Shown: positions 1-7,971 of the stretch, piece by piece
Position numbering within the stretch: position 1 is the stretch's first letter
Layout: the number at the start of each line of letters is the position of its first letter
NCBI GenBank assembly: GCA_043725085.1
Contig: JAYSLY010000003.1
Coordinates: 1-59,699, forward strand
DNA: 59,699 bases
From: UBA9630 sp043725085
GTDB taxonomy: Bacteria; Patescibacteriota; Minisyncoccia; Moranbacterales; UBA2206
Direction: 5' to 3'
Translations under genes and position numbers: made by a program
Notes under the pieces: model-generated
Database searches by the model: none
Seen by the model: only the letters and a program-made list of their open reading frames with translations
What the model was told of the DNA's origin: nothing

Positions 1-1600
1 CAGCACAGTCCGGGTCATCCGGTTTGCAGGTGTTGCCGGTATCGGTGACACATTTGCAATTCTGACAAGTTTTGCCTGTTGGACATGGGACATAGTTGAT
101 TAGTCCGGTGGAGGGTTTGTAGTCACACTCCTCTTGGCCTTCGACGACGTTATTGCCGCAAGTTGGGGTGCCGGTAACCGTTATGCTGGTAGAGAAGGGG
201 GTGCCGGGGAGATTGTCGGATTTGTTGGTGGGATAGAGGGTGCAGATTTCAGTGCCGGTTGTGCCGACATGGAACCAACCGGGATAACCGTCTGGGGTGG
301 TGGGGGTTGGCTTAATATACTCTCCGTTTTTAGCGGCATCGGCTTGCCAAAGCGCTGAGTTTAATTGAATATTGAATCTGGGAATAATAGTTGGTCCGGT
401 GCATTGGACTTCCAGTTTGTTCGCATCGGTGGAGTTCCAGTTAAGATAGGCAATTTCTTTGGCCGGATGTTCTTTGGTCCATTCGATGCTTGGGATGACA
501 GAAGCTGGATTGGCGCCGGTTGTTCCGGTGGAGCAATTGGCGGTTTTGACGCCTGCGACATAATTTGTGCCGTTCCAGCAGGAGTTTCCGGTGCAAACTT
601 TTTGGGCACAGTCGGGACCGGTGGGGAGATTGTTGGGGTTGACGGTTGATTCCGGCGGGTCACCATTAGGGAGCCATTGGTTGGTGGTGGTCATATTGTC
701 GTACCAGATCTTGTATTTAGCATTGTCGGCATAAGCGGTATATTGTATCAATTGCATATTGGCATTATTTGGAACAACCCGAACATACAGCCAACCACCA
801 GAAGAATTTTCAGGCGGACCACCGACAAAAACTTCCTGCAAGCCATCCCCCACAAATCGAACGTAATCTTTGCCTGTCACATCTCCAATACTAGCTCCTC
901 CTCCGCTATGAATATAAGCGCTGGGATTTTGAAGAAGTTCAGCTTTGCTATAGCTTTCTTGGGGTGGTTCATTGAAACGCACTATAAAAATACTTCCGCC
1001 GTATCCTTGCGAGGTGGATATCGACAGACTGCCACCACTGCCGGGAGCTAAATAGACTCTGAAACTACGCATATCTTGACCAGAATATTGACAGCTGGTA
1101 ACGTTTTGAAATTGGATAAAATTATAATTATCACAATTATAGAGTTGCTCCGCCGCAAGTGTTATGTCTCCGGAAGTACCGGAATGATTCCAGCTTGCAT
1201 CGGGAGAATTAAAATTTTTGTAACCTAAAACTGGCGGGCGCTTGTCTCCGTCTTCTTCGGTCATCTGAAATTGCCAAAGAGATTTATAGCTGGAAGCCGG
1301 CAATGATGGAAGGTCCTTAACAGTACTTCCTGCGCCAGTTTTTGTTCCCTGACAAACTCCTCCGCAATTATTGGAACAAGTAGAATCAATAGGAGTCGTT
1401 GAAGAGCAGGCGCAACTAGGCGTACAATTAGAATAGTTGCAATGACAGCCATCGCAATAACCTCCGACACAAGCACTGCCTCCACTAAAGGGTCCGTTGG
1501 TACATTCACAAGTTTCCGCCTTGGAAATCGCCACACCGACGAAAAAAAATGCGAAAAGCAGAAAAAGGAATAAGAGACTTGTTGATATTTTTTGTTTCAT
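1..1600 (-). CDS. Cysteine-rich secreted protein, 3' end off the window
   Basis: An uninterrupted minus-strand frame opens at an ATG at 1600 and runs off the left edge, giving at least 533 residues. Residues 1-28 form a clear signal peptide: basic start MKQK, a long Leu/Phe core, then the small-residue stretch ISKAET. The mature N-terminus is Cys-rich (CECTNG, CVGGYCDGCHC). The middle is a low-Cys Gly/Ser/Asn-rich region with beta-like segments, and a second Cys-rich module (EECDYKPSTG, CPTGKTCQNCKCV, CKPDDPDCA) reaches the edge. I recognise no family. It is probably an exported surface protein held together by disulfides. Two remnants at 41865-41987 and 43785-44017 match its 3' end and reach a stop after CSGK, so this gene probably ends about 35 codons beyond the edge. 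No SD is visible before the start. Product naming is descriptive only. Confidence 0.8.
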   Translation of the reverse strand, partial: MKQKISTSLLFLFLLFAFFFVGVAISKAETCECTNGPFSGGSACVGGYCDGCHCNYSNCTPSCACSSTTPIDSTCSNNCGGVCQGTKTGAGSTVKDLPSLPASSYKSLWQFQMTEEDGDKRPPVLGYKNFNSPDASWNHSGTSGDITLAAEQLYNCDNYNFIQFQNVTSCQYSGQDMRSFRVYLAPGSGGSLSISTSQGYGGSIFIVRFNEPPQESYSKAELLQNPSAYIHSGGGASIGDVTGKDYVRFVGDGLQEVFVGGPPENSSGGWLYVRVVPNNANMQLIQYTAYADNAKYKIWYDNMTTTNQWLPNGDPPESTVNPNNLPTGPDCAQKVCTGNSCWNGTNYVAGVKTANCSTGTTGANPASVIPSIEWTKEHPAKEIAYLNWNSTDANKLEVQCTGPTIIPRFNIQLNSALWQADAAKNGEYIKPTPTTPDGYPGWFHVGTTGTEICTLYPTNKSDNLPGTPFSTSITVTGTPTCGNNVVEGQEECDYKPSTGLINYVPCPTGKTCQNCKCVTDTGNTCKPDDPDCA

Positions 1601-1659
1601 ATTTTTGTTTATTACCTTTCGCCTACATTCGCGAAACCGACAGTAATAATAAAATTTTT

Positions 1660-1735
1660 ATGACTTACGCGTTTGCTCGAGTCAGCCGTATTTTTTTGGA
1701 AAATACGGCTGTATGAGATGAAATGCGTAACTCAT
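1660..1735. repeat. 76-bp inverted-repeat element with inner hairpin
   Basis: The outer arms ATGACTTACGC (1660-1670) and GCGTAACTCAT (1725-1735) are complementary at 10 of 11 positions. Inside is a perfect 12-bp stem (1683-1694 with 1700-1711, arm CAGCCGTATTTT, loop TTTGG). A similar-sized element with near-identical termini lies at 46512-46588, which suggests a small mobile or palindromic family. It lies upstream of the minus-strand gene ending at the left edge and could also affect that gene's promoter. Confidence 0.6.
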
Positions 1736-1999
1736 AATTTTAATAAATTAGTTCGCCAAAGATTATATTCAGTTTACCACATTTTAAAATAATTGTACAA
1801 TAGCTTTTTTATTGATATAATTGAATTGCGCTTAAGCGTAATGAATTTTCAATTCTAAAGTTACAACGTAAAGTTGCGTGGCAACAACGTTGCTTTACGC
1901 AATTTGAAATCAAGATCAGATGGTTAAATGATTAATAAAAAAATAATTTAGATTTGATTTTAAATTTATAATTTTAAATTTTAAATTTCATGCACTCCT
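1736..1999. other. AT-rich intergenic segment
   Basis: No gene is visible between the repeat and corA. At about 1868-1902 there is a small nested hairpin with arms CGTAAAG and CTTTACG enclosing TTGC/GCAA. From about 1920 to 1990 the sequence becomes very AT-rich, with the motif TTGATTTTAAATTT followed by further TTTAAATTT repeats. The same low-complexity style recurs at 7836-7962, 23330-23438 and 24985-25090. Confidence 0.5.
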
Positions 2000-2908
2000 A
2001 TGCAAGAAATAAAAGCTGAAAAATTTAGCTGGATTGATTTTCAAGAGCCTGATGCTGACGATGTTTTGAAAATTCAAAAAAGATTCAATCTGCATCCTCT
2101 GGTCGTGGAAGAGTTTTCCACTCCGACTCTCCGCCCCAAAGCCGCGGAATATGACAACTGCGTCTATCTGGCCATTCACATTCCCCTCTATGACAGCGAA
2201 AATAAAACCACCTACCCGGGAGAGTTGGACATCGTAATTTGTGAAAACACCCTCATCACTTCACACGACGTGGAAATCTATCAACTCACTGAATTTTTTA
2301 ATGAAGTGAAAAAAAACAAAAAGAAGCGCGAGTTGTATATGCGGCAAAGCCCGGGAGCGCTTTTGCGCTATATCTTGGAAATGCTCTTGGAATCATGTTT
2401 CCCTCGCTTAGACCACATCTCCCAAAAACTGGACTATGTGGAAAAAGAAATTTTTGCCGGCCATGAAAAAGAAATGGTCTATGAAATTTCTTTGGTCAAA
2501 AGAGACATTCTCAATTTTCGCCGAACGATGAAGCCGCAGCGCACTGTTTTTGAATCACTTACAAAAGAAAACCACCGCTATATCGAAAAAGAACTCAAGC
2601 CCTATTTCCAAGATCTCATCGGCACCAACATCCGCATTTGGAATATGCTCGAAAGCGCCAAGGAAACGATTGAGTCGCTGGAAAGCACCAACAATTCTCT
2701 CCTTTCCAATCAACTCGATATGACCATGAAAGTGCTCACAATTTTTTCCGCCATTCTTTTGCCACTGACCGTCTATTCCAACATTATGTCCATGAGCGTC
2801 AACATTCCTTTTCACACCAACTCGGCCGCTTTTTGGATTCATGTTTCCATCATGCTCGTTATCGCCTTTTTCACTTTCGCCATTTTCAAACTGCGCAAGT
2901 GGCTATAG
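2000..2908 (+). CDS. corA: CorA-family divalent cation transporter with altered GMN motif
   Basis: The 302 residues have CorA architecture: an N-terminal cytoplasmic alpha/beta domain (about 1-140), a long helical stalk (about 140-240), and two C-terminal membrane helices (about 243-262 and 278-296) with a basic tail KLRKWL. CorA proteins import Mg2+ (or Co2+/Ni2+) as pentamers, and the loop between the helices normally carries GMN, the selectivity signature. Here the segment after LPLT reads VYSNIMSMSV, so the GMN position appears to be SMS (264-266). That makes substrate and direction uncertain; it may be a ZntB-like or otherwise divergent member. It starts a four-gene plus-strand run, 18 bases before cysS. 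The ATG has no SD and follows AT-rich DNA. Family assignment is firm, exact ion is not. Confidence 0.85.
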   Translation: MQEIKAEKFSWIDFQEPDADDVLKIQKRFNLHPLVVEEFSTPTLRPKAAEYDNCVYLAIHIPLYDSENKTTYPGELDIVICENTLITSHDVEIYQLTEFFNEVKKNKKKRELYMRQSPGALLRYILEMLLESCFPRLDHISQKLDYVEKEIFAGHEKEMVYEISLVKRDILNFRRTMKPQRTVFESLTKENHRYIEKELKPYFQDLIGTNIRIWNMLESAKETIESLESTNNSLLSNQLDMTMKVLTIFSAILLPLTVYSNIMSMSVNIPFHTNSAAFWIHVSIMLVIAFFTFAIFKLRKWL

Positions 2909-2926
2909 TCCCATAAATCTATCACT

Positions 2927-4360
2927 ATGCTAAAACTCTATAACACCCTATCCAAATCAAAAGAAGAATTCAAGCCAATCCACAAAGGAAAAGTGGGTTT
3001 TTATACTTGCGGACCGACAGTCTATGACTACCTTCACATTGGAAATATCAAATCCTATATGACCGCCGACACCTTGCGCCGCTATCTGCTCTATCTCGGC
3101 TACGAAGTGCGCCACATCAAAAACATCACTGATGTGGGACACCTGACTGAAGACGATGTGGCTCAGGGTGATTCCGGAGATGATAAGCTGGAAAAAAAAG
3201 CCCTGGCAGAAAAAAAATCTCCTGTCGAAATTGCCAAATTCTATGAAGACTATTTTCACGAAATTGAAAAAAAGATCAACATCTTGCCTGCTCATTTTTT
3301 TCCCCGCGCCACTACTCATATTCCTCAAATGATCAAAATGATTTCCGCTCTCCTGGAAAAAGGTTTCGCCTATGAAAAAAACGGTAATGTTTTTTTTAGC
3401 ATCAAAAAATTCCCTGCCTATGGAAAACTTTCCGGCAATACCCTCGAAAACCTCAAAGTCGGTGCGCGCCTGGAAGAGCATCCTGACAAAGAAGATCCTT
3501 GGGATTTTGCCTTGTGGCTCCGCGCGCCCAAAGAACACCTGATGAAATTTGACTCCCCCTGGTCGGTCGGTTATCCCGGTTGGCACATCGAATGCTCAGC
3601 GATGAGTTCGGAATATCTGGGCGACACTTTTGACATTCACACCGGCGGCGAAGATAATATCTTTCCTCATCATGAAGCAGAAATCGCTCAGAGTGAATGT
3701 TTTTCCGGTAAAAAATTCGTTAATTATTGGCTGCACACTCGCCTTCTATTGGTAGACGGGATAAAGATGTCCAAATCCAAAGGCAATTTCTACAAACTCG
3801 ATGACATTTTGGAAAAAGGCTATGCGCCGGCAACTCTTCGCCTCCTCATTCTCTCTTCTCACTACAGAAGCCAAATGAATTTCACATGGGAATCAATGGA
3901 GCAAGCCAAGTCTAATTTGCAAAAAATTTCTCAGTGGGTTGATAATTTAGAAAATCTGGCAAAAGATGCGCCGAAAGAAAAAACCGAAATTGATTTTAGC
4001 CACATCTACAAAACCCGTTTTGAAGACGCGATGAATGATGACCTCAACACCCCCTTGGCGCTCAGCGTGATCTATGAATTGATTACAGAAACAAACAAAC
4101 TGATCGGCGAAGAAAAGCTTTCGACATTGACTGCTAAAAATATTTTAGCTTTTTGGAATAAAGCAAATAAAGTTTTTGGCCTAATCATCGCCGCTCAAAA
4201 AGAAATTCCAGAAAATGTGATCGTTCTCGCCAACCGAAGAAAAAAAGCCAAAGAAGAAAAAGATTTTCAACTCTCTGATGATTTACGCGAAGAAATTGAA
4301 AAACTAGGCTACATTATAGAAGATTTAAAAGATAATAATTATTTAATCAAAAAACAATAA
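2927..4360 (+). CDS. cysS: Cysteinyl-tRNA synthetase
   Basis: The 477-residue class I synthetase charges tRNA-Cys with cysteine using ATP. The HIGH box is HIGN at 37-40 and the KMSKS loop is KMSKS near residue 281. Zinc ligands expected in this family are visible: C28 in YTCGPTVYD, the Cys in HIECSA, and the His/Glu of HHEAE. The C-terminal third is the usual helical anticodon-binding region. Length fits bacterial CysRS (about 460-480). The ATG lies 18 bases after corA and lacks an SD, so it is probably translated from the same transcript. Confidence 0.98.
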   Translation: MLKLYNTLSKSKEEFKPIHKGKVGFYTCGPTVYDYLHIGNIKSYMTADTLRRYLLYLGYEVRHIKNITDVGHLTEDDVAQGDSGDDKLEKKALAEKKSPVEIAKFYEDYFHEIEKKINILPAHFFPRATTHIPQMIKMISALLEKGFAYEKNGNVFFSIKKFPAYGKLSGNTLENLKVGARLEEHPDKEDPWDFALWLRAPKEHLMKFDSPWSVGYPGWHIECSAMSSEYLGDTFDIHTGGEDNIFPHHEAEIAQSECFSGKKFVNYWLHTRLLLVDGIKMSKSKGNFYKLDDILEKGYAPATLRLLILSSHYRSQMNFTWESMEQAKSNLQKISQWVDNLENLAKDAPKEKTEIDFSHIYKTRFEDAMNDDLNTPLALSVIYELITETNKLIGEEKLSTLTAKNILAFWNKANKVFGLIIAAQKEIPENVIVLANRRKKAKEEKDFQLSDDLREEIEKLGYIIEDLKDNNYLIKKQ

Positions 4361-4361
4361 T

Positions 4362-4529
4362 ATGTCGGATTTTTGCGACTGCTCACGGTGCCCACAACAT
4401 TGCGGCAACGATGAAGAAATCGAGGAAGGAGTAGAAGCCCAAGAAAAGGTTAAAAAACTTGAAGAAGATATCGCAGCTTTAGGTTTTAAAGTCGAAGAAA
4501 CTGAAGATGGCATTAAAGTTTCGAATTGA
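4362..4529 (+). CDS. Small Cys-rich N-terminus / acidic-helix protein, 55 aa
   Basis: This short ORF starts at ATG 4362, one base after the cysS stop codon, and ends with TGA at 4527-4529, where the dus start codon overlaps (TGATG). The N-terminus MSDFCDCSRCPQHCGND carries four Cys in a CxCxxCxxxC arrangement with an adjacent His, which suggests a small metal site. The remainder is strongly acidic and predicted helical (EEIEEGVEAQEKVKKLEEDI). No family is recognised. Tight packing between two tRNA-related genes and the stop/start overlap support real translation. Function is unknown. Confidence 0.65.
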   Translation: MSDFCDCSRCPQHCGNDEEIEEGVEAQEKVKKLEEDIAALGFKVEETEDGIKVSN

Positions 4530-5476
4530 TGCCCGAAAACTTCTGGCAAAAAATTGAAAAACCGATTTTAGCTCTTGCGCCAATGGCCGGCATCACCGAC
4601 AGTGCTTTTCGACAAATCTGTCGACAATATGGCGCTGATGTCACCTATTCAGAAATGGCGTCTGTCAGCGCGCTGTTTTATAAACCGCAAAAAACTCTGG
4701 AATTAGTCAGATTTAAAAAAAAAGAAAGGCCCTATGTCGTCCAACTGTTTGGAAATATTCCGGAGCATTTTGTCGTGGCCACAAAAATTATTTCCCAAAA
4801 AATAAAACCGGACGGGATCGACATTAATTTCGGCTGTCCGGCTAAAAAAGTTTTCGCTCACGGATCAGGTTGTGCGCTGATGCCGCAAATTGAACTGGCC
4901 CGCGAAATCATTTCAGCCGTTTGTGAAAATACAAATTTGCCGGTTTCCATCAAAATCCGCGCCGGACTCAAAAAGTTCAACGCACTGGATTTTATCGAAA
5001 AAACCAAAGATCTCCCCTACTTGGCAGTGATGGTGCATGGCCGCACCTATGAAGGCGGGTTTTCCGGCGACGTTAATTGGGAAATAATTTCTCGGATTAA
5101 AAAAATCATTCCCGAAAAAATCGTCTTAGGGAATGGCGGCATCGAAGCCGCCCAAAAAGCCGTCGATATTTTGCAAAAATATCCCAACCTCGATGGACTA
5201 GGAATCGCTCGCGGCGCCTGGGGCAAACCCTATCTTTTCAAACAGATTAAAGAACTATCTTCAACTGGAAAATATAAAGATTACACTTTCAAAAAAATTA
5301 AAACGATTATGCTTGCCCATGCAAAACTGATCTATGCCGACAAAAATGGGATGGGAAAATTTGAAATGCGAAAACACTTAGCCTGGTATATCAAAGGTTT
5401 CCCCGGCGCCGCCGAGCTGCGGCAAAAACTCGTCCGCGCCCAAAGCTTGGAAGAAATTAAGAAAATTTTGAAATAG
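4529..5476 (+). CDS. dus: tRNA-dihydrouridine synthase (DusB-like)
   Basis: The 315-residue FMN-dependent enzyme reduces uridines in the tRNA D-loop to dihydrouridine. It begins with the FMN-binding strand ILALAPMAGITDSAFR. The catalytic Cys lies in NFGCPAKKV (C103), followed by KIRAG and the phosphate-binding GNGG and GIARGAWGKP segments of the TIM barrel. The helical C-terminal domain contains the expected EMRKHLAWY stretch. An in-frame TTG lies directly before the ATG, but the ATG at 4529 is preferred because it overlaps the upstream TGA. The DusB subgroup is likely from length and motif spacing. Confidence 0.95.
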   Translation: MPENFWQKIEKPILALAPMAGITDSAFRQICRQYGADVTYSEMASVSALFYKPQKTLELVRFKKKERPYVVQLFGNIPEHFVVATKIISQKIKPDGIDINFGCPAKKVFAHGSGCALMPQIELAREIISAVCENTNLPVSIKIRAGLKKFNALDFIEKTKDLPYLAVMVHGRTYEGGFSGDVNWEIISRIKKIIPEKIVLGNGGIEAAQKAVDILQKYPNLDGLGIARGAWGKPYLFKQIKELSSTGKYKDYTFKKIKTIMLAHAKLIYADKNGMGKFEMRKHLAWYIKGFPGAAELRQKLVRAQSLEEIKKILK

Positions 5477-5495
5477 AAATCACGCCAAACTTTTC

Positions 5496-6212
5496 CTAAT
5501 TATCAAACTTAAAAGTTTTTAAAATTTTATTGATGTTGTCTACCGTTTCATCGCCCGCTTCTATCCGAACAATCTTTTCCTTGCCGGAACTGATTGAAAA
5601 ATAGCCGGATTTATCGCATGCCGTTTCTCCGGAGTTAGGGTTGACATACTTGGCATCATAGCTGCCCACCTTCAAAGTTGAATCAGAAAGCGTGCAGTTT
5701 TTTCTTTCTTTTTCCGAAAATTCACTGCCATACCAGGCCTGCAAATCCAGCTTGTTTTTATTATCATAAGCTCTCAATTTCCAAGTTTTGCCGTTTTGAG
5801 AAACACGAAGCAGGTCGACAGCTGGGACTACTTGCCCGTCAGTAGGGTATTTAAATTCAAATTTATTCTTATCATCCCGATATGTTTTCCAGTCCGCCGT
5901 TTCATCAGTCGGTTTTTCCGCGCTATCGGAAGTTTTTTGCGTATCCGTTGGGGGCGGATTTTGCGCATCTGCAGACGGACTCGCTTCGCTACCCGCAACT
6001 TTAGCAGTATCTCCCGATGTACTCGGAGTAGCCGAAGCTGGCGAAGAAGCAAAAGTAGTTTCTTTTTTTGCCAAATTAACTGCCGCATCTTGTTTTATTT
6101 TGTCAAAAGAATCATCGCTGCCATGCATAAACATCCGCCAAAAAATATTAGTAAAAACCATGGCAACCAACAAAAACATTCCCACCACTGCCAAACTCTT
6201 ATTTCGACTCAT
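5496..6212 (-). CDS. Membrane-anchored, Ser/Thr/Pro-linker extracytoplasmic protein
   Basis: The 238 residues begin with a signal-anchor (about 7-27, VVGMFLLVAMVFTNIFW). A low-complexity linker rich in Ala, Ser, Thr, Pro and Asp (about 45-108) follows, and then a compact C-terminal domain (about 108-238). That domain starts WKTYRDDKNKFEFKYP, a motif common in PsbP-like or uncharacterised lipoprotein domains of Patescibacteria. Two Cys (in KNCTLSD and ETACDKS) could form a disulfide outside the cell. Function is not recognised. It is convergent with dus and divergent from the PEGA-domain gene; an extended -10 lies at 6242-6247. Confidence 0.75.
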   Translation of the reverse strand: MSRNKSLAVVGMFLLVAMVFTNIFWRMFMHGSDDSFDKIKQDAAVNLAKKETTFASSPASATPSTSGDTAKVAGSEASPSADAQNPPPTDTQKTSDSAEKPTDETADWKTYRDDKNKFEFKYPTDGQVVPAVDLLRVSQNGKTWKLRAYDNKNKLDLQAWYGSEFSEKERKNCTLSDSTLKVGSYDAKYVNPNSGETACDKSGYFSISSGKEKIVRIEAGDETVDNINKILKTFKFDN

Positions 6213-6241
6213 AGAATTATTCTTTACTTTATGTCATTTTT

Positions 6242-6300
6242 ATTATAGCACAGGCCCAACACTAACTTTACGCCCCCAATGTAAAGTTAGTGTTGGGCTG
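6242..6300 (-). promoter_or_regulatory. Extended -10 promoter with 18-bp inverted repeat upstream
   Basis: On the minus strand TGCTATAAT (core at 6242-6247) is an extended -10 for the gene starting at 6212. Immediately upstream is a perfect 18-bp inverted repeat: GCCCAACACTAACTTTAC at 6254-6271 pairs with 6281-6298 across a 9-base loop. It lies between divergent genes and lacks a T tract, so it is not a terminator. It overlaps the -35 area, which would fit an operator or an inserted palindrome. Confidence 0.6.
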
Positions 6301-6333
6301 GACAAAGCCGCAAAATTTCGCTAATATCTATCC

Positions 6334-7827
6334 ATGGAAAGATTCAAACGTAAGCTATTTTTTTGGTCCCTCGTCATCATTTTCTTCATAATCACCCCCC
6401 TTATCGTCCTTCAAGCCCGCGGTTACCGTTTTGATTGGCATCGGGGTGTTTTTGTCTATAGCGGAACGATTTCCTTCAAAACCAATCCCCAAAATATTAT
6501 TACCACCCTCAATGGCACGGTCAACGAAACAGCCAGTCTCAATAGAATCAACAATTCCTTCAATCTCTCCGGCCTGCTTCCGACCGATTATGAAATAGAA
6601 ATTTCCGCTAAGGATTTTTATCCTTGGGACAAAAAAATTGACGTCCACAGCGGCGTATCCAGCGAATTTTGGAATATCGTTCTTACCAGAAAAAACTACA
6701 CCGTAACAAACTACGCCGAAGCCAGCGGAATTGACAAATTTTTTACCTCACCAAAAAATCGCTCCATTGCCTTCACAAGCAATTCCGACCAAGGTCTCTC
6801 CATCAAAGAATTGGATCTGAGCAGCAAGCTCGTAACGGGCAGCTCTGATCTGCCTGGCTGGAAACTTCTTGCTGAGGATAAGAGAGAAAATATTGAATGG
6901 TCACCGGATGAAAATTATCTCTCTATTCCCGTAGAAAAAAATAATCCCAACTCAGCGGAAGGAAATCTCGAGTCAGCCTATTACATTATTGATCTAGCCC
7001 AGACTCAAAATGCTCCCTTGAACCTGAATACTTTTTTTGGGAAAAAGGATATCCGCTATGTTCGTTGGGATCCAAAAGAGCAAGGTTACCTTTTTTTTCT
7101 GGAAGGTTCGACACTTTTTCGCGCCAATATCAAGGACCAAACAGATATCCGGCAAATTGCCAATGACACAAACGCCTACGACCTTGCCTATAACGGCGTC
7201 TATTTCGTACAGTCTCCCAATGATCTTGTCTTTAAAACCAGTCTGGATGGAAAATCAGAGAGAACCCAGATAACCAATATTTTTCCCGATAAAAGCAACC
7301 CGGCCATTGAAAGAATTATTGTTTATGATGAATTCCGCATTGCCTTTTTGGATAAAAACCAGAATCTTTTCATCTATAACGACGGAGAAAATGATAAGTA
7401 TTTCCACTCACTGGGAGACCATGTCTTGGAAATGCATTTTTCTAATGATGGAAAAAAATTGCTCTTCTACACTAACAATGAGATTTCCGTTTACTACACA
7501 CGCAACTGGACCGTACAACCGATCCGCCAAGAAGACGATTTGAACAATATCACGCGCTATTCGGAAAACTTGAAAAATGTCCAGTGGTACAAGGACTATG
7601 AGCATGTCATCTTTAGCGTAGGAAAATATACCAAAATCATCGAACTCGACGGACGTGATCATCATAACTGCCTTGACCTCATCAGCACCACACTCGAAAC
7701 ACCCTTTGTGATTCACAATAATGGTCTGGAAAAATTATTCTATACCGATCGAAAAGATGGAATCACCACGCTAAATTCCATTGTCTTTCCCGAAGCCACG
7801 CCAATTCTTGGCATCGGCGGAGCATAA
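6334..7827 (+). CDS. PEGA-domain membrane protein with beta-propeller-like C-terminus
   Basis: The 497 residues have an N-terminal membrane helix (about 8-28) and then a PEGA-type domain (about 40-115): GTISFKTNPQN, NGTVNETASL, LSGLLPTDYEIEISAKDFYPW. The remaining 350 residues look like WD40/TolB-style propeller blades, with repeated turns such as WSPDENYLSI, VRWDPKEQGYLFF, MHFSNDGKKLLFYT and VQWYKDYEHVIF. PEGA domains are short surface-associated beta-sandwich domains; this combination is common in Patescibacteria. It is probably anchored to the cytoplasmic membrane with the bulk outside. Substrate unknown. The start ATG at 6334 lacks an SD. Confidence 0.85.
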   Translation: MERFKRKLFFWSLVIIFFIITPLIVLQARGYRFDWHRGVFVYSGTISFKTNPQNIITTLNGTVNETASLNRINNSFNLSGLLPTDYEIEISAKDFYPWDKKIDVHSGVSSEFWNIVLTRKNYTVTNYAEASGIDKFFTSPKNRSIAFTSNSDQGLSIKELDLSSKLVTGSSDLPGWKLLAEDKRENIEWSPDENYLSIPVEKNNPNSAEGNLESAYYIIDLAQTQNAPLNLNTFFGKKDIRYVRWDPKEQGYLFFLEGSTLFRANIKDQTDIRQIANDTNAYDLAYNGVYFVQSPNDLVFKTSLDGKSERTQITNIFPDKSNPAIERIIVYDEFRIAFLDKNQNLFIYNDGENDKYFHSLGDHVLEMHFSNDGKKLLFYTNNEISVYYTRNWTVQPIRQEDDLNNITRYSENLKNVQWYKDYEHVIFSVGKYTKIIELDGRDHHNCLDLISTTLETPFVIHNNGLEKLFYTDRKDGITTLNSIVFPEATPILGIGGA

Positions 7828-7835
7828 GCTCAAAA

Positions 7836-7962
7836 TTTGAAGTTTGAAATTTTAAATTTGAAATGAAATCAAAATTTTAAATTTTTAAGTACCAATTATT
7901 TATTTGAACATTTAGTCATTTGAATTTGATTTTAAATTTTAAATTTAGAATTGAAAATTAAG
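7836..7962. repeat. AT-rich inverted-repeat element
   Basis: The convergent gap between the PEGA gene and the DUF4012 gene is filled with alternating AAATTT tracts. The left side contains TTTGAAATTTTAAATTTGAA and the right side TTGATTTTAAATTTTAAA, roughly inverted, around a centre with CATTTAGTCATTTGAA. Similar elements occur at 24985-25090 and, shorter and in coding sequence, at 39010-39068. It could also form a bidirectional transcription end. Confidence 0.55.
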
Positions 7963-7971
7963 CGAAGCGTC

